64,000 nt of DNA from UBA1422 sp041752735. Its GTDB lineage: Bacteria > Bacillota > Clostridia > Peptostreptococcales > Anaerovoracaceae. The position numbers and the translations under genes were made by a program. The notes beneath the pieces were generated by a model that searched no databases, was not told the DNA's origin, and worked only from the letters and a program-made list of their open reading frames with translations. Every line of letters starts with the position of its first letter. Position 1 is the stretch's first letter. The stretch spans positions 1 to 64,000 of the forward strand of contig JBGSVW010000007.1 in NCBI GenBank assembly GCA_041752735.1. The letters run 5' to 3'. Below, in pieces: positions 1 through 7,451 of the stretch.

Positions 1-892
1 TTTTTTCTTTACTGATGAAGTCGGTAACTTCAATAACATCCCCAATGGCGTAAATGTCAGGATCTGATGTGAGTAGGTTTTCATCCACCACAATGCCACC
101 GCGGGCATTGAGTGTAAGCCCTGCCTCTTTAGCTAATATGCTGTTGGGCCGAACTCCGATAGAAAGTAGCACCAATTGGGTTTCAATCTCTTTGCCGGAG
201 CTAAGCTTGATTTTTATCCCACTGGCTGTATCTTCAAATCCGGCGACACCATCCTCCAGGATTAATTCTGTGCCGCTGAGAATCAGGTGTTCCTGAACCA
301 GTTGCGCCATTTCATAATCCAGCGGTGCCATGACCTGATTGAGCATCTCAACAACTGTCACACGGCTTCCAGCCAACTGTAAGTTCTCGGCCATTTCCAG
401 ACCAATGAAACCTCCACCGATGACAACCGTTTCTCGAATATTTTCCTTTTGAATCTTTTCTCGGATTAAATCTGTGTCGGGAATAGTCCAAAGGGTCATC
501 ACCTTATCAGAATCAATGCCAGGCAATGCCGGGCGGATTGGAGAAGAACCGGTGGAAATTACCAAGGTGTCATAACCCTCAGTATATACTTCGCCGGTAT
601 CAACTTTTTTGATGGTTACAGTTTTTGCGCTTCGGTCAATGGAGGTCACTTCATTTTTAATACGAACGTCAACGTTAAAGCGCCCCTTCATTTTTTCGGG
701 CGTTTGCAGAAGCAATGCATCCCGATCCGAGATGACATCACCAACATGGTACGGAAGACCGCAATTGGCATATGAAATGTAATCGCCCCGTTCCAGCAGA
801 ATGATGTTTGCGGTTTCATCCAACCGCCTCAATCGGGCTGCAGTACTTGCACCGCCTGCCACACCACCGATAATGACAATTTTTTTGCTCAT
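1..892 (-). CDS. FAD/NAD(P)-dependent disulfide reductase (CoA-disulfide reductase / NADH oxidase family), C-terminus cut by window edge
   Basis: About 297 codons of a flavoprotein are visible; the C-terminal part lies beyond position 1. The protein begins MSKKIVIIGGVAGGAS, a dinucleotide-binding fold for FAD (GGVAGG). The segment SYANCGLPYHVGD carries the single redox cysteine typical of CoA-disulfide reductases and NADH oxidases/peroxidases. A second Rossmann motif, VVIGGGFIGLEMAE, around residue 150 binds NAD(P)H, and the visible end (YAIGDVIEV) is the conserved second FAD motif. The start has a Shine-Dalgarno-like CAGGAG 7 bases upstream. It is divergent from a Crp/Fnr regulator and near a thioredoxin gene, which suggests thiol or oxygen stress defence. 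The precise substrate (CoA disulfide, O2, peroxide or polysulfide) cannot be decided without the C-terminal domain. Confidence 0.88.
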   Translation of the reverse strand, partial: MSKKIVIIGGVAGGASTAARLRRLDETANIILLERGDYISYANCGLPYHVGDVISDRDALLLQTPEKMKGRFNVDVRIKNEVTSIDRSAKTVTIKKVDTGEVYTEGYDTLVISTGSSPIRPALPGIDSDKVMTLWTIPDTDLIREKIQKENIRETVVIGGGFIGLEMAENLQLAGSRVTVVEMLNQVMAPLDYEMAQLVQEHLILSGTELILEDGVAGFEDTASGIKIKLSSGKEIETQLVLLSIGVRPNSILAKEAGLTLNARGGIVVDENLLTSDPDIYAIGDVIEVTDFISKEK

Positions 893-1044
893 AGCTGCTC
901 CTGTCTGAATGCTTTGCATTCCTGAAATGATGTTGTAAAATGATTTCGAATTAATTTATACTATCGTTTGAGAAGAATTACATCTACTCAAAACTAGCTT
1001 ACAATGTTATAGTATATCTATCAATCAACAAGACCAGGGAGGCC
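893..1044. promoter_or_regulatory. Divergent intergenic control region with palindromes
   Basis: This gap separates the divergent flavoprotein and Crp/Fnr genes. It contains a perfect 6-bp inverted repeat with a 3-base centre, GAATGCTTTGCATTC, at 907-921, lying in the flavoprotein leader. An 8-bp arm pair TATACTAT (957-964) and ATAGTATA (1009-1016) looks like the two outward-facing -10 regions. I see no strong -35 boxes, as expected if an activator such as the adjacent Crp/Fnr protein is needed. The binding assignment is inference. Confidence 0.4.
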
Positions 1045-1722
1045 ATGATGATCCAACATGATAATATTTCGTTTCTGAAAAGTAAATTTGCCTTTATTTC
1101 CCGCCTCAGTAAGGCGGAACAAGAAGAGTTATTTGCTAACACTTCTCAGATCTCATATAAGAAGGCGCAGAACATTCATAGCGCTGAAAACGACTGCATT
1201 GGTGTGCTCTTAGTTAAATCCGGTGAACTTCGAGCTTATATTCTTTCCGAAGGAGGAAAGGAAGCCACCCTGTATCGGCTTTATCCCGGTGATGTCTGCA
1301 TTTTGTCAGCTTCCTGCCTGATGCATAACATTACGTTTGATGTGTTTATAGATGCTGAGATTGATAGTGAAATCCTGCTTGTTGGCGCAGGCGTCTTTGC
1401 AAAATTACAGGATTCCAACATATACGTAGAAAATTTTGCCCTTTCCGTCATGGTGGACAAATTTTCAGATGTAATGTGGGCTATGGAACAAATCCTTTTT
1501 AAAAGTTTTGATAGTAGATTGGCCACATTTTTGCTGGATGAATCTGCAAAACGTGGGTCGGATCGCATTGACCTGACCCACGAGCAAATCGCAAAATATA
1601 TGGCCAGTGCCAGGGAAGTAGTTTCCCGTATGATCAAGTATTTCGAAAAAGAAAAACTTGTCACGCTACATCGGGGTGGATTGACCATCACCGATAAGGC
1701 TGGGCTTCGGAAACTAATTTAG
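1045..1722 (+). CDS. Crp/Fnr family transcriptional regulator
   Basis: A 225-residue protein with the Crp/Fnr layout. Residues about 30-140 form the cyclic-nucleotide-binding-like beta barrel (VLLVKSGELRAYI, YRLYPGDVC), followed by the dimer helix and a C-terminal winged helix-turn-helix (LTHEQIAKYMASAREVVSRM). The N-terminus lacks the cysteine cluster that ligates Fe-S in classical FNR. Cysteines sit in the barrel at GDVCILSASCLM, reminiscent of effector-domain cysteines in clostridial Crp/Fnr proteins, but their role is not established. An AGGGAGG ribosome site precedes two adjacent ATG codons (1045 and 1048); either could be used. Divergence from a disulfide reductase and a nearby thioredoxin gene suggests redox control. 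Confidence 0.9.
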   Translation: MMIQHDNISFLKSKFAFISRLSKAEQEELFANTSQISYKKAQNIHSAENDCIGVLLVKSGELRAYILSEGGKEATLYRLYPGDVCILSASCLMHNITFDVFIDAEIDSEILLVGAGVFAKLQDSNIYVENFALSVMVDKFSDVMWAMEQILFKSFDSRLATFLLDESAKRGSDRIDLTHEQIAKYMASAREVVSRMIKYFEKEKLVTLHRGGLTITDKAGLRKLI

Positions 1723-1734
1723 TCCGGCGATTTC

Positions 1735-2046
1735 TTATTTGTTGAGCATTTTTAGAATGGATGCTTTTGGGTGAGCGCCAACAATTTTATCTCGAACTTG
1801 ACCATTTTCGAATACGATCAAAGTCGGGATGCTCATAACGCCATATTTCATTGCAAGTTCCTGCTCTTCATCCACGTTGATTTTGCCCACTTTGGCATCA
1901 GTGACTTCCTCTGAAATTTCTTCCACAACCGGACCAACCATTCTACAGGGACCGCACCAAGCTGCCCAAAAGTCTACTAATACCGGTTTGTCGGAATTCA
2001 TAACTTCTGCTTCAAAATTTGCCTTTGTGATTTTTAATGTTGCCAT
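1735..2046 (-). CDS. trxA: Thioredoxin
   Basis: A 103-residue single-domain thioredoxin, the usual family length. The redox motif WCGPC is at residues 30-34, followed by MVGPVVEEISEE, and the cis-proline loop is SIPTLIVF near residue 73. It is a cytosolic disulfide reductase that hands electrons from thioredoxin reductase to protein thiols. It converges tail to tail with the Crp/Fnr gene, with only 12 bases between the stop codons. The start is preceded by an AGAGGT ribosome site. The promoter region upstream holds a repeated TATACT motif (separate entry) that may be a redox operator. No thioredoxin reductase gene is in the window. Confidence 0.96.
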   Translation of the reverse strand: MATLKITKANFEAEVMNSDKPVLVDFWAAWCGPCRMVGPVVEEISEEVTDAKVGKINVDEEQELAMKYGVMSIPTLIVFENGQVRDKIVGAHPKASILKMLNK

Positions 2047-2075
2047 ATTGTTACCTCTTTCTATGTATTGGTTTT

Positions 2076-2106
2076 ATTATATACTAATCTTATACTCATT
2101 AGTATA
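2076..2106 (-). promoter_or_regulatory. trxA promoter with TATACT/AGTATA operator repeats
   Basis: On the minus strand a TATAAT -10 box corresponds to 2076-2081. Immediately upstream are three half-sites: TATACT at 2080-2085, and the palindrome TATACTCATTAGTATA (6-bp arms, 4-base centre) at 2091-2106. Read another way, TATACTAAT (2080-2088) and ATTAGTATA (2098-2106) form a perfect 9-bp inverted repeat with a 9-base spacer. The repeats cover the expected -35 region, which itself is not consensus. This is typical of operators bound by a small winged-helix regulator; which one is unknown. Confidence 0.5.
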
Positions 2107-2186
2107 ACGATGCAACATTGGACACTCTGTAACTTTGTCACATTTATAACAATATATTTTTAACAATGTAATTGGGAGGTTAAAAA

Positions 2187-2771
2187 ATGAATCGACACGA
2201 GGATGCCAGAGGCAAAAAAATTATTTTTGTAGCAAGCTGCCTGCTAAATACCAACAACAAGGTGAAGGGTTTAGCCAGATACCCGGGGATGTGTAAAGAG
2301 GTTTTTGATACGCTCTACGACAACGACTTGGGTATTCAACAGATGCATTGCCCAGAAACTCTTTACCTGGGTATTGCAAGATGGTGGCAAACGAAAAATC
2401 TTTATGATAGTCATGGATTTCGCACTTTTTGCCGGAGTCTTGCCGTAGATGTAGTCACCTATATGGAAGAATATATCCGGGAAGGCTATCAGACCGTAGC
2501 CGTGCTCAGCTGTGATGGATCCCCGACTTGTGGTGTAACCATTACCAGTTGGGATAAAGAATGGGGTGGCAGTCCAGTAGATTTGGATTATGGCGCTGCC
2601 CTTATTGAAGGGGAAGGCGTTTATATGGAAGAGTTAAAAAAAGAAATCACTTCTAGGGGAATCCCAATGCCTCCGTTCTATGGATTGGCGTTGGATGATG
2701 CTTCCGCCGATATGGATAAAATCATTGGAGATTTTCGTACATTTATTAAGAAAATTGCCAATGACAAATAA
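2187..2771 (+). CDS. TudS/DUF523-related putative desulfidase
   Basis: A 194-residue protein related to the DUF523 (TudS) family, whose characterised members are Fe-S dependent thiouracil desulfidases. The N-terminal motif ASCLLNTNNKVKGLARYPG matches the family pattern of a cysteine near a short helix followed by R-Y-x-G. A central VLSCDGSPTCGV resembles the family's SPSCG motif. Cys residues at these sites and at MHCPETLYLG could supply cluster ligands. The start is preceded by GGGAGG. It lies alone between thioredoxin and the peptide operon. The family assignment is from motif memory; the substrate is unknown and it may not be thiouracil. Confidence 0.7.
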   Translation: MNRHEDARGKKIIFVASCLLNTNNKVKGLARYPGMCKEVFDTLYDNDLGIQQMHCPETLYLGIARWWQTKNLYDSHGFRTFCRSLAVDVVTYMEEYIREGYQTVAVLSCDGSPTCGVTITSWDKEWGGSPVDLDYGAALIEGEGVYMEELKKEITSRGIPMPPFYGLALDDASADMDKIIGDFRTFIKKIANDK

Positions 2772-2780
2772 AGTTTTATC

Positions 2781-2815
2781 AAAAGGGCAACCCGTTGGGG
2801 GAAGCCCTTTTTTTA
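2781..2815 (+). terminator. Rho-independent terminator after the TudS-like gene
   Basis: An 8-bp stem AAAAGGGC (2781-2788) and GCCCTTTT (2804-2811) encloses a 15-base loop and continues into a run of seven or more T. It closes the TudS-like transcription unit just before the promoter of the peptide operon. Confidence 0.8.
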
Positions 2816-2838
2816 TATAAAAAAACGTCCCGAGTTGC

Positions 2839-2867
2839 TTGACAACGAAAATGGAGCGGAATATAAT
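2839..2867 (+). promoter_or_regulatory. Consensus sigma-A promoter of the peptide-uptake operon
   Basis: TTGACA at 2839-2844 and TATAAT at 2862-2867 are both perfect matches, separated by an ideal 17 bp. Transcription should start near 2874, leaving a leader of about 55 bases before the ldcA start codon. A perfect promoter this strong usually needs a repressor to hold it; candidate operator half-sites lie just downstream. Confidence 0.85.
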
Positions 2868-2879
2868 GCAGTAAATAAT

Positions 2880-2914
2880 GTTCATAATATCAACAAAGTG
2901 TTCAAAATATGAAC
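2880..2914 (+). promoter_or_regulatory. Candidate operator, GTTCA half-sites
   Basis: In the operon leader, GTTCATAATAT (2880-2890) is followed by GTTCAAAATATGAAC (2900-2914). The second is a 5-bp inverted repeat GTTCA/TGAAC round a 5-base centre. The two GTTCA starts are exactly 20 bp apart, about two helical turns, so a dimer pair could bind one face of the DNA. It lies between the transcription start and the ribosome site (AAGGAGG, 2917-2923). Binding by the IclR domain encoded at the operon end is inference. Confidence 0.45.
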
Positions 2915-2929
2915 CTAAGGAGGCTGAAC

Positions 2930-3877
2930 ATGAATAAACCAAAAGGGCTAAAAAAAGGTGATACCATTGGAATCGTATCACCCGCCAGCCCATCCGAAAA
3001 CAAAAGCGAGTTGGTCAGGTGTATTCAATGGTTGGATCAACACGGATACAACGCAGTTGTCGGCAAAAATGTAAACAAAACCAAAGGGTTTACCGCAGCT
3101 TCCGAAGAAGAACGTGCCGAAGATCTAAATGAAATGTTTGCCCGACCAGATGTGGATGCTGTATTTTGCACCCAGGGCGGCTATGGCGCTGCCCAACTAT
3201 ATAGGCATCTGGATTTCCAACTGATACGCAAGAATCCCAAAATCTTTACAGGATTCAGCGATATTACTTCTTTACATCTTATGTTTAATAAATTTTGTAA
3301 TTTTGTTACCTTTCATGGCCCCGGCATAGCCCGTTTCAATTCTGAAGAACTAACCGATTATACTATGACGCAATTTTTCAAAGCTGTTGAATCCGGCTCG
3401 TCGTTAGGCAGAATCCCATTAGCAGACGAAAAAAAATGGTTGAACACCTTCGGAAAGGGTGCCGTAGAAGGCACGCTGATCGGGGGGAATTTAACATTAC
3501 TGTGTGCTAGTCTGGGAACTCCTTTCGAGCTGGACTGTAAAGGTAAGATTTTATTGATTGAAGAGGTGGAAGCTGAACCATGGAACATTGACCATATGCT
3601 TTCACATTTAAGAAATAGTGGAAAACTGGCTGATGTAGCCGGTATTGTGGTGGGGGAATGTAAGGATTGCGTTCCATTCAAATACAATCCCGGTTATTTA
3701 TGCGATACAGGACTGGAAGATGTGCTGGAATACTATCTTACACCGCTGGGGATTCCGGTGCTTTCCGGATTACCCCTTGGACACACCAAAGATTTGGCGA
3801 CGTTGCCTCTTGGTGTCAAGGTTCGGCTGGATGCTGATAAAAAAACCTTTGATGTTCTGGAGAGTGGTGTCATTTAA
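2930..3877 (+). CDS. LD-carboxypeptidase, peptidase family S66
   Basis: A 315-residue serine peptidase of the LdcA/MccF family. Family members cut the L,D bond before the terminal D-Ala of murein tetrapeptides in recycling, or cleave microcin C-like adducts. The nucleophile is Ser110 in TGFSDITSLH, the expected GxSD nucleophile elbow. The remaining triad residues are the Glu of LLIEEVEAEPWNIDHML and the His of GLPLGHTKD. There is no signal peptide, so it acts on imported peptides in the cytoplasm. The chosen ATG follows AAGGAGG by six bases; an upstream in-frame start at 2909 lies before that site and is less likely. It is first gene of an operon with a peptide ABC importer and two M20 peptidases, which supports a role in processing imported peptides, perhaps cell-wall peptides. 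Confidence 0.92.
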   Translation: MNKPKGLKKGDTIGIVSPASPSENKSELVRCIQWLDQHGYNAVVGKNVNKTKGFTAASEEERAEDLNEMFARPDVDAVFCTQGGYGAAQLYRHLDFQLIRKNPKIFTGFSDITSLHLMFNKFCNFVTFHGPGIARFNSEELTDYTMTQFFKAVESGSSLGRIPLADEKKWLNTFGKGAVEGTLIGGNLTLLCASLGTPFELDCKGKILLIEEVEAEPWNIDHMLSHLRNSGKLADVAGIVVGECKDCVPFKYNPGYLCDTGLEDVLEYYLTPLGIPVLSGLPLGHTKDLATLPLGVKVRLDADKKTFDVLESGVI

Positions 3878-3929
3878 CCTGTTGATTCAGGGAGACGTGA
3901 GTCAACCCTGAAGGGAAGAGAGGAAAAGA

Positions 3930-5531
3930 ATGAAAAAGAAACTAACAGCTGTGATTCTATCTACAGTCATGGTGTTCACCATCGGTGTCGGTTTTGGGGG
4001 CTGCGGGACAGAAAAAACTGGGATGGTCATTGGAACCGGTGAATTTGTAGATACGCTGAATCCATTTACGGCCTGGGCCATGACGAGCTCAGAGGTTTTC
4101 AATTTAATCTATGACCCATTGGTCCGTTACGATGAAAACCTGGCCAGTGTGCCTTGTCTGGCGGAAAGCTGGGAAGTCAGTGATGACCAACTGACTTGGA
4201 CATTTTCACTTGCCGAAGCCAAATGGCATGACGGCGAGGATTTCACTTCCGAGGATGTGAAATACACCTACGAACTTTTTATGACAGAAGCAGGCGCGGC
4301 CTCCTTTTATGGCAGCTATCTAACAGGTATAGAAACCATAGAGTGCCCAGATGACCGAACAGTGGTGATTACAACAACAGAGCCAAAAGCCAATATGCTC
4401 CAAAACACAACACCAATTCTGCCTGAACACATTTGGAAAGAGGTTGGAGAAGACGGCATTCAGACTTATACCAATGATTCGCCTGTGGGAACCGGCCCTT
4501 ATCTCTTTGGGGAAATGGGTGATGGTACGCTAACACTGCTATTGAATGAAGATTACTTTTCCACACCGGGGAAAGTCCCCGCATATTCTTTTGTGGAATA
4601 TAAAAACAGCGACAGCGCTGCACAGGCTTTGAAAACCGGTGAAATTGATGCGGCATTGTCTCTTAACGCGGCACAATTATCCCAACTGGAAGAGGAAGAC
4701 GGAATCGATGTGATTTCCGGACAAATACCGGGATTCATGCAAGTGAGCGTCAATGTTTCCACGGAATCGGACGCGACAGGGGATCCGTTGCTACAGGACG
4801 TTCGAGTTCGACATGCTATTGAATTTTGCATCGACAAGCAAAAGGGTCTGGACATGGCATTTTCCGGTGCGGGTACTTTGGGAACCACGCTAATCAACGC
4901 CTCAGATCCCTATCATTGGGAACCGACAGCCAGTTTGTTCCGGGGATATGATTTGGAAAAGGCTCAGCAGATATTGGATGATGCCGGATACAAAGATACC
5001 GATGATGACGGCATTCGTGAAGACGCTGCCGGTAATCCACTTAGCTTTGAACTCATTAGTATTGCTGACAATACAGAAGATGTAAAATATGGCCAAATCA
5101 TAAAAGCAGGTTGTGCAGAAGCAGGCATAGGCATTGATTGTGTAACCATGGACAGCGGTGCCTTAAGCGACAAAATCTATGCATATGATTATGATTTGTT
5201 CATCTGGGGTTGGGGAGCAGATGTGGATCCGGGGGCTATTCTAGCCGTATTGACCACAGACTACGGTAATGAACCGGGTTGGTCCAATGCAAGATATGAT
5301 GAACTATTCTTAGAGCAGGCTATCACCATGGATCAAGCCGAAAGAACAGCGATGGTACAGGAAATGCAACAGATTGCTTATGAAGAAGCGCCGTATATTG
5401 TGCTGCTTTATGATAATAGCATTCAGGCAATCCGCTCCGATAAGTGGGAAGGTTACATTCAAATCCCACAAAACGGATGCTATTTCCTGAATATGTCCAT
5501 CGTAAATTATATGAATATGCAAGCAAAATAA
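3930..5531 (+). CDS. Peptide ABC transporter substrate-binding lipoprotein (family 5)
   Basis: A 533-residue extracytoplasmic binding protein of the OppA/DppA family. The N-terminus is a lipoprotein signal: positively charged MKKK, a hydrophobic stretch, and lipobox FGGC with Cys25 as the lipidated residue. The mature part shows family 5 features such as FVDTLNPFTAW, SEVFNLIYDPLVRYDENL, and LAESWEVSDDQLTWTFSL. It would capture oligopeptides outside the membrane and deliver them to the permease pair encoded next. The ribosome site AGAGAGG precedes the start. Sequence alone does not tell dipeptide, oligopeptide or muropeptide specificity; the neighbouring LD-carboxypeptidase makes murein peptides a reasonable guess. 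Confidence 0.93.
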   Translation: MKKKLTAVILSTVMVFTIGVGFGGCGTEKTGMVIGTGEFVDTLNPFTAWAMTSSEVFNLIYDPLVRYDENLASVPCLAESWEVSDDQLTWTFSLAEAKWHDGEDFTSEDVKYTYELFMTEAGAASFYGSYLTGIETIECPDDRTVVITTTEPKANMLQNTTPILPEHIWKEVGEDGIQTYTNDSPVGTGPYLFGEMGDGTLTLLLNEDYFSTPGKVPAYSFVEYKNSDSAAQALKTGEIDAALSLNAAQLSQLEEEDGIDVISGQIPGFMQVSVNVSTESDATGDPLLQDVRVRHAIEFCIDKQKGLDMAFSGAGTLGTTLINASDPYHWEPTASLFRGYDLEKAQQILDDAGYKDTDDDGIREDAAGNPLSFELISIADNTEDVKYGQIIKAGCAEAGIGIDCVTMDSGALSDKIYAYDYDLFIWGWGADVDPGAILAVLTTDYGNEPGWSNARYDELFLEQAITMDQAERTAMVQEMQQIAYEEAPYIVLLYDNSIQAIRSDKWEGYIQIPQNGCYFLNMSIVNYMNMQAK

Positions 5532-5591
5532 ACACCTTTTTGATGCGAAGGCAAGGCATCCGCCTTGCCTTCAAACTATAATGAGGCAAAA

Positions 5592-6560
5592 ATGAGACGA
5601 AATTATATTTTAAAAAAGACCCTATATGCCGTCATCACAATATTAATTGTGTTGGTGTTCAATTACGTTCTGTTTCGGGTGTTGCCCGGCGATCCGCTGG
5701 CTATGATTATGCGTAATCCCAAAGCGACACCGGAAATGATTGAAACCATCCGTATTTTTTATGGCTTAGATCAGCCTTGGTACACTCAGTTTGTCATCTA
5801 TTTCCAAAACTTATTCCAAGGTGATCTGGGCATGTCCTTTATTTATAAGAAGGACGTGACCGCAGTCATTGTGCCAAGAATTCTACCGACTGTATATTTA
5901 TTGGGGCTGGCTGAAATTCTGGCAATTGCAATTGGCGTTTTGCTTGGGATTATCGCAGCTTCTAGGAGGGGGACACGAATCGATGTGGGGACTCTTGGAT
6001 TTTCCTTGGTTACCTATGCGATGCCTTCATTTTGGCTAGGTATGATTATGGTCTCCATATTTTCTGTGGGTTTGCATTGGTTTCCGGTTGGAGGTATGGA
6101 AAGCCCCGGGATGGCCTTTGCGGACTTAGGTTCCAGGCTTGTAGATATCCTGCATCACAGCATCCTACCAATTATAACTATGAGCATTTTGCTCATTGGG
6201 GAGTACGCTTTAACCATGCGAAATACGTTGATGGATGTTTTGTCGGAGGATTACATCACTACTGCCAAGGCAAAGGGATTTGGAGAAAAATACATCCTAC
6301 GCAAACATGCTGTACCCAATGCCATGCTGCCAATGGTCACCATCGTGGCGATGAATTTAGGGCTGGTGGTTGGCGGCGCCATTCAGATTGAAACGATTTT
6401 TTCCTGGCCCGGGCTTGGCACATTAATGTATGCGGCTCTGACTGCCAGAGATTACCCGCTGTTGCAGGGATTGTTCCTGCTGATTACAGTCAGTGTGGTG
6501 ATCGCAAATTATATTGCAGATCTAACTTATACATATATTGATCCCAGAGTGAAAGAATAG
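5592..6560 (+). CDS. Peptide ABC transporter permease (DppB/OppB type)
   Basis: About 322 residues with one membrane segment at the N-terminus (AVITILIVLVFNYVLFRVLPGDP) and five more, the DppB arrangement. The GDPLAMIMRNPKATPEMI loop and the EAA-type coupling segment AKAKGFGEKYILRKHAVPNAMLP are family hallmarks; the latter docks on the ATPase subunits. The C-terminus YTYIDPRVKE is also typical. I prefer the ATG at 5592, with GAGG a few bases upstream, over an in-frame start at 5565 that would add nine hydrophilic residues. A 60-base gap separates it from the binding-protein gene and 11 bases from the next permease. Confidence 0.93.
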   Translation: MRRNYILKKTLYAVITILIVLVFNYVLFRVLPGDPLAMIMRNPKATPEMIETIRIFYGLDQPWYTQFVIYFQNLFQGDLGMSFIYKKDVTAVIVPRILPTVYLLGLAEILAIAIGVLLGIIAASRRGTRIDVGTLGFSLVTYAMPSFWLGMIMVSIFSVGLHWFPVGGMESPGMAFADLGSRLVDILHHSILPIITMSILLIGEYALTMRNTLMDVLSEDYITTAKAKGFGEKYILRKHAVPNAMLPMVTIVAMNLGLVVGGAIQIETIFSWPGLGTLMYAALTARDYPLLQGLFLLITVSVVIANYIADLTYTYIDPRVKE

Positions 6561-6571
6561 GAGGCGGCGAA

Positions 6572-7450
6572 ATGAGCAGCATTAAAACACAAATGCGAAA
6601 ACGCAAAATCAAAGCTTTCCTGGGCAGTATCTACAGGAACAAAATGGCACTTGCCGGTACAATGATTCTTTCATTCATCATATTGGTTGCCATATTTGGC
6701 CCTATGTTTATGCCATTTTCATCTTTAGATTTTGGCGAAGTAGAGGACATGCTACAACCACCCAGTAAAGAACACTTCCTTGGCACCGATGATATGGGTC
6801 GGGACGTCTTGGCCAACCTGATGTCGGGGGCAAGGATTTCCCTCTTGATTGGTAGTCTGGCTACTTTGATATCCATGGGCATTGGCACGTTGGTGGGAAT
6901 CGCTTCCGGTTATTTTGGAAAAGCCATTGATACCATTTTAATGCGTCTGACTGACTTTTTTCTAGTAATCCCCTGGTTGCCGTTGATGATGGTATTAGCC
7001 GCTATCTTGGGAACCAGCATCTGGAATATTATCTTTGTTATCGGAATTACAAGCTGGGCAGGTACAGCAAGAGTTGTACGGGCTCAAACCCTATCCGTGA
7101 AAGAAAGACAATTCGTAGAACGGACGGTTTCCCTTGGTGCAGGTAGCTGGCATATTATGGTGAGACATATTCTACCTAACGTGTTCCCACTAATATTTGC
7201 CAATACGGTGCTAATCGCAGCAACCGCCATATTATCTGAAACCACCTTGAGTTTTCTGGGACTTGGAGACCCAACCCAAGCAAGTTGGGGGATGATGCTC
7301 CATTATGCCTTTGAAAGCGGTGCCGCCAGCTCCAATGCGTATTGGTATTATTTGCCCCCCGGCATCTGCGTCGTGATGGTGGTTATGTCCTTTGCGTTGA
7401 TGGGCTATGCATTTGATGAGATTATGAATCCGAAATTTAAGGAAAGATAA
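6572..7450 (+). CDS. Peptide ABC transporter permease (DppC/OppC type)
   Basis: A 292-residue permease of the DppC class. The N-terminal cytoplasmic segment and first membrane helix (MALAGTMILSFIILVAIFGP) are followed by the periplasmic-side motif FLGTDDMGRDVLANLMSGARISL, which is characteristic of DppC proteins. The EAA-type loop is VERTVSLGAGSWHIMVRHILPNVFP and the end is YAFDEIMNPKFKE. It pairs with the DppB-type subunit to form the membrane channel. AGGAGG lies seven bases before the start, and the stop is one base from the ATPase gene, consistent with translational coupling. Confidence 0.94.
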   Translation: MSSIKTQMRKRKIKAFLGSIYRNKMALAGTMILSFIILVAIFGPMFMPFSSLDFGEVEDMLQPPSKEHFLGTDDMGRDVLANLMSGARISLLIGSLATLISMGIGTLVGIASGYFGKAIDTILMRLTDFFLVIPWLPLMMVLAAILGTSIWNIIFVIGITSWAGTARVVRAQTLSVKERQFVERTVSLGAGSWHIMVRHILPNVFPLIFANTVLIAATAILSETTLSFLGLGDPTQASWGMMLHYAFESGAASSNAYWYYLPPGICVVMVVMSFALMGYAFDEIMNPKFKER

Positions 7451-7451
7451 A

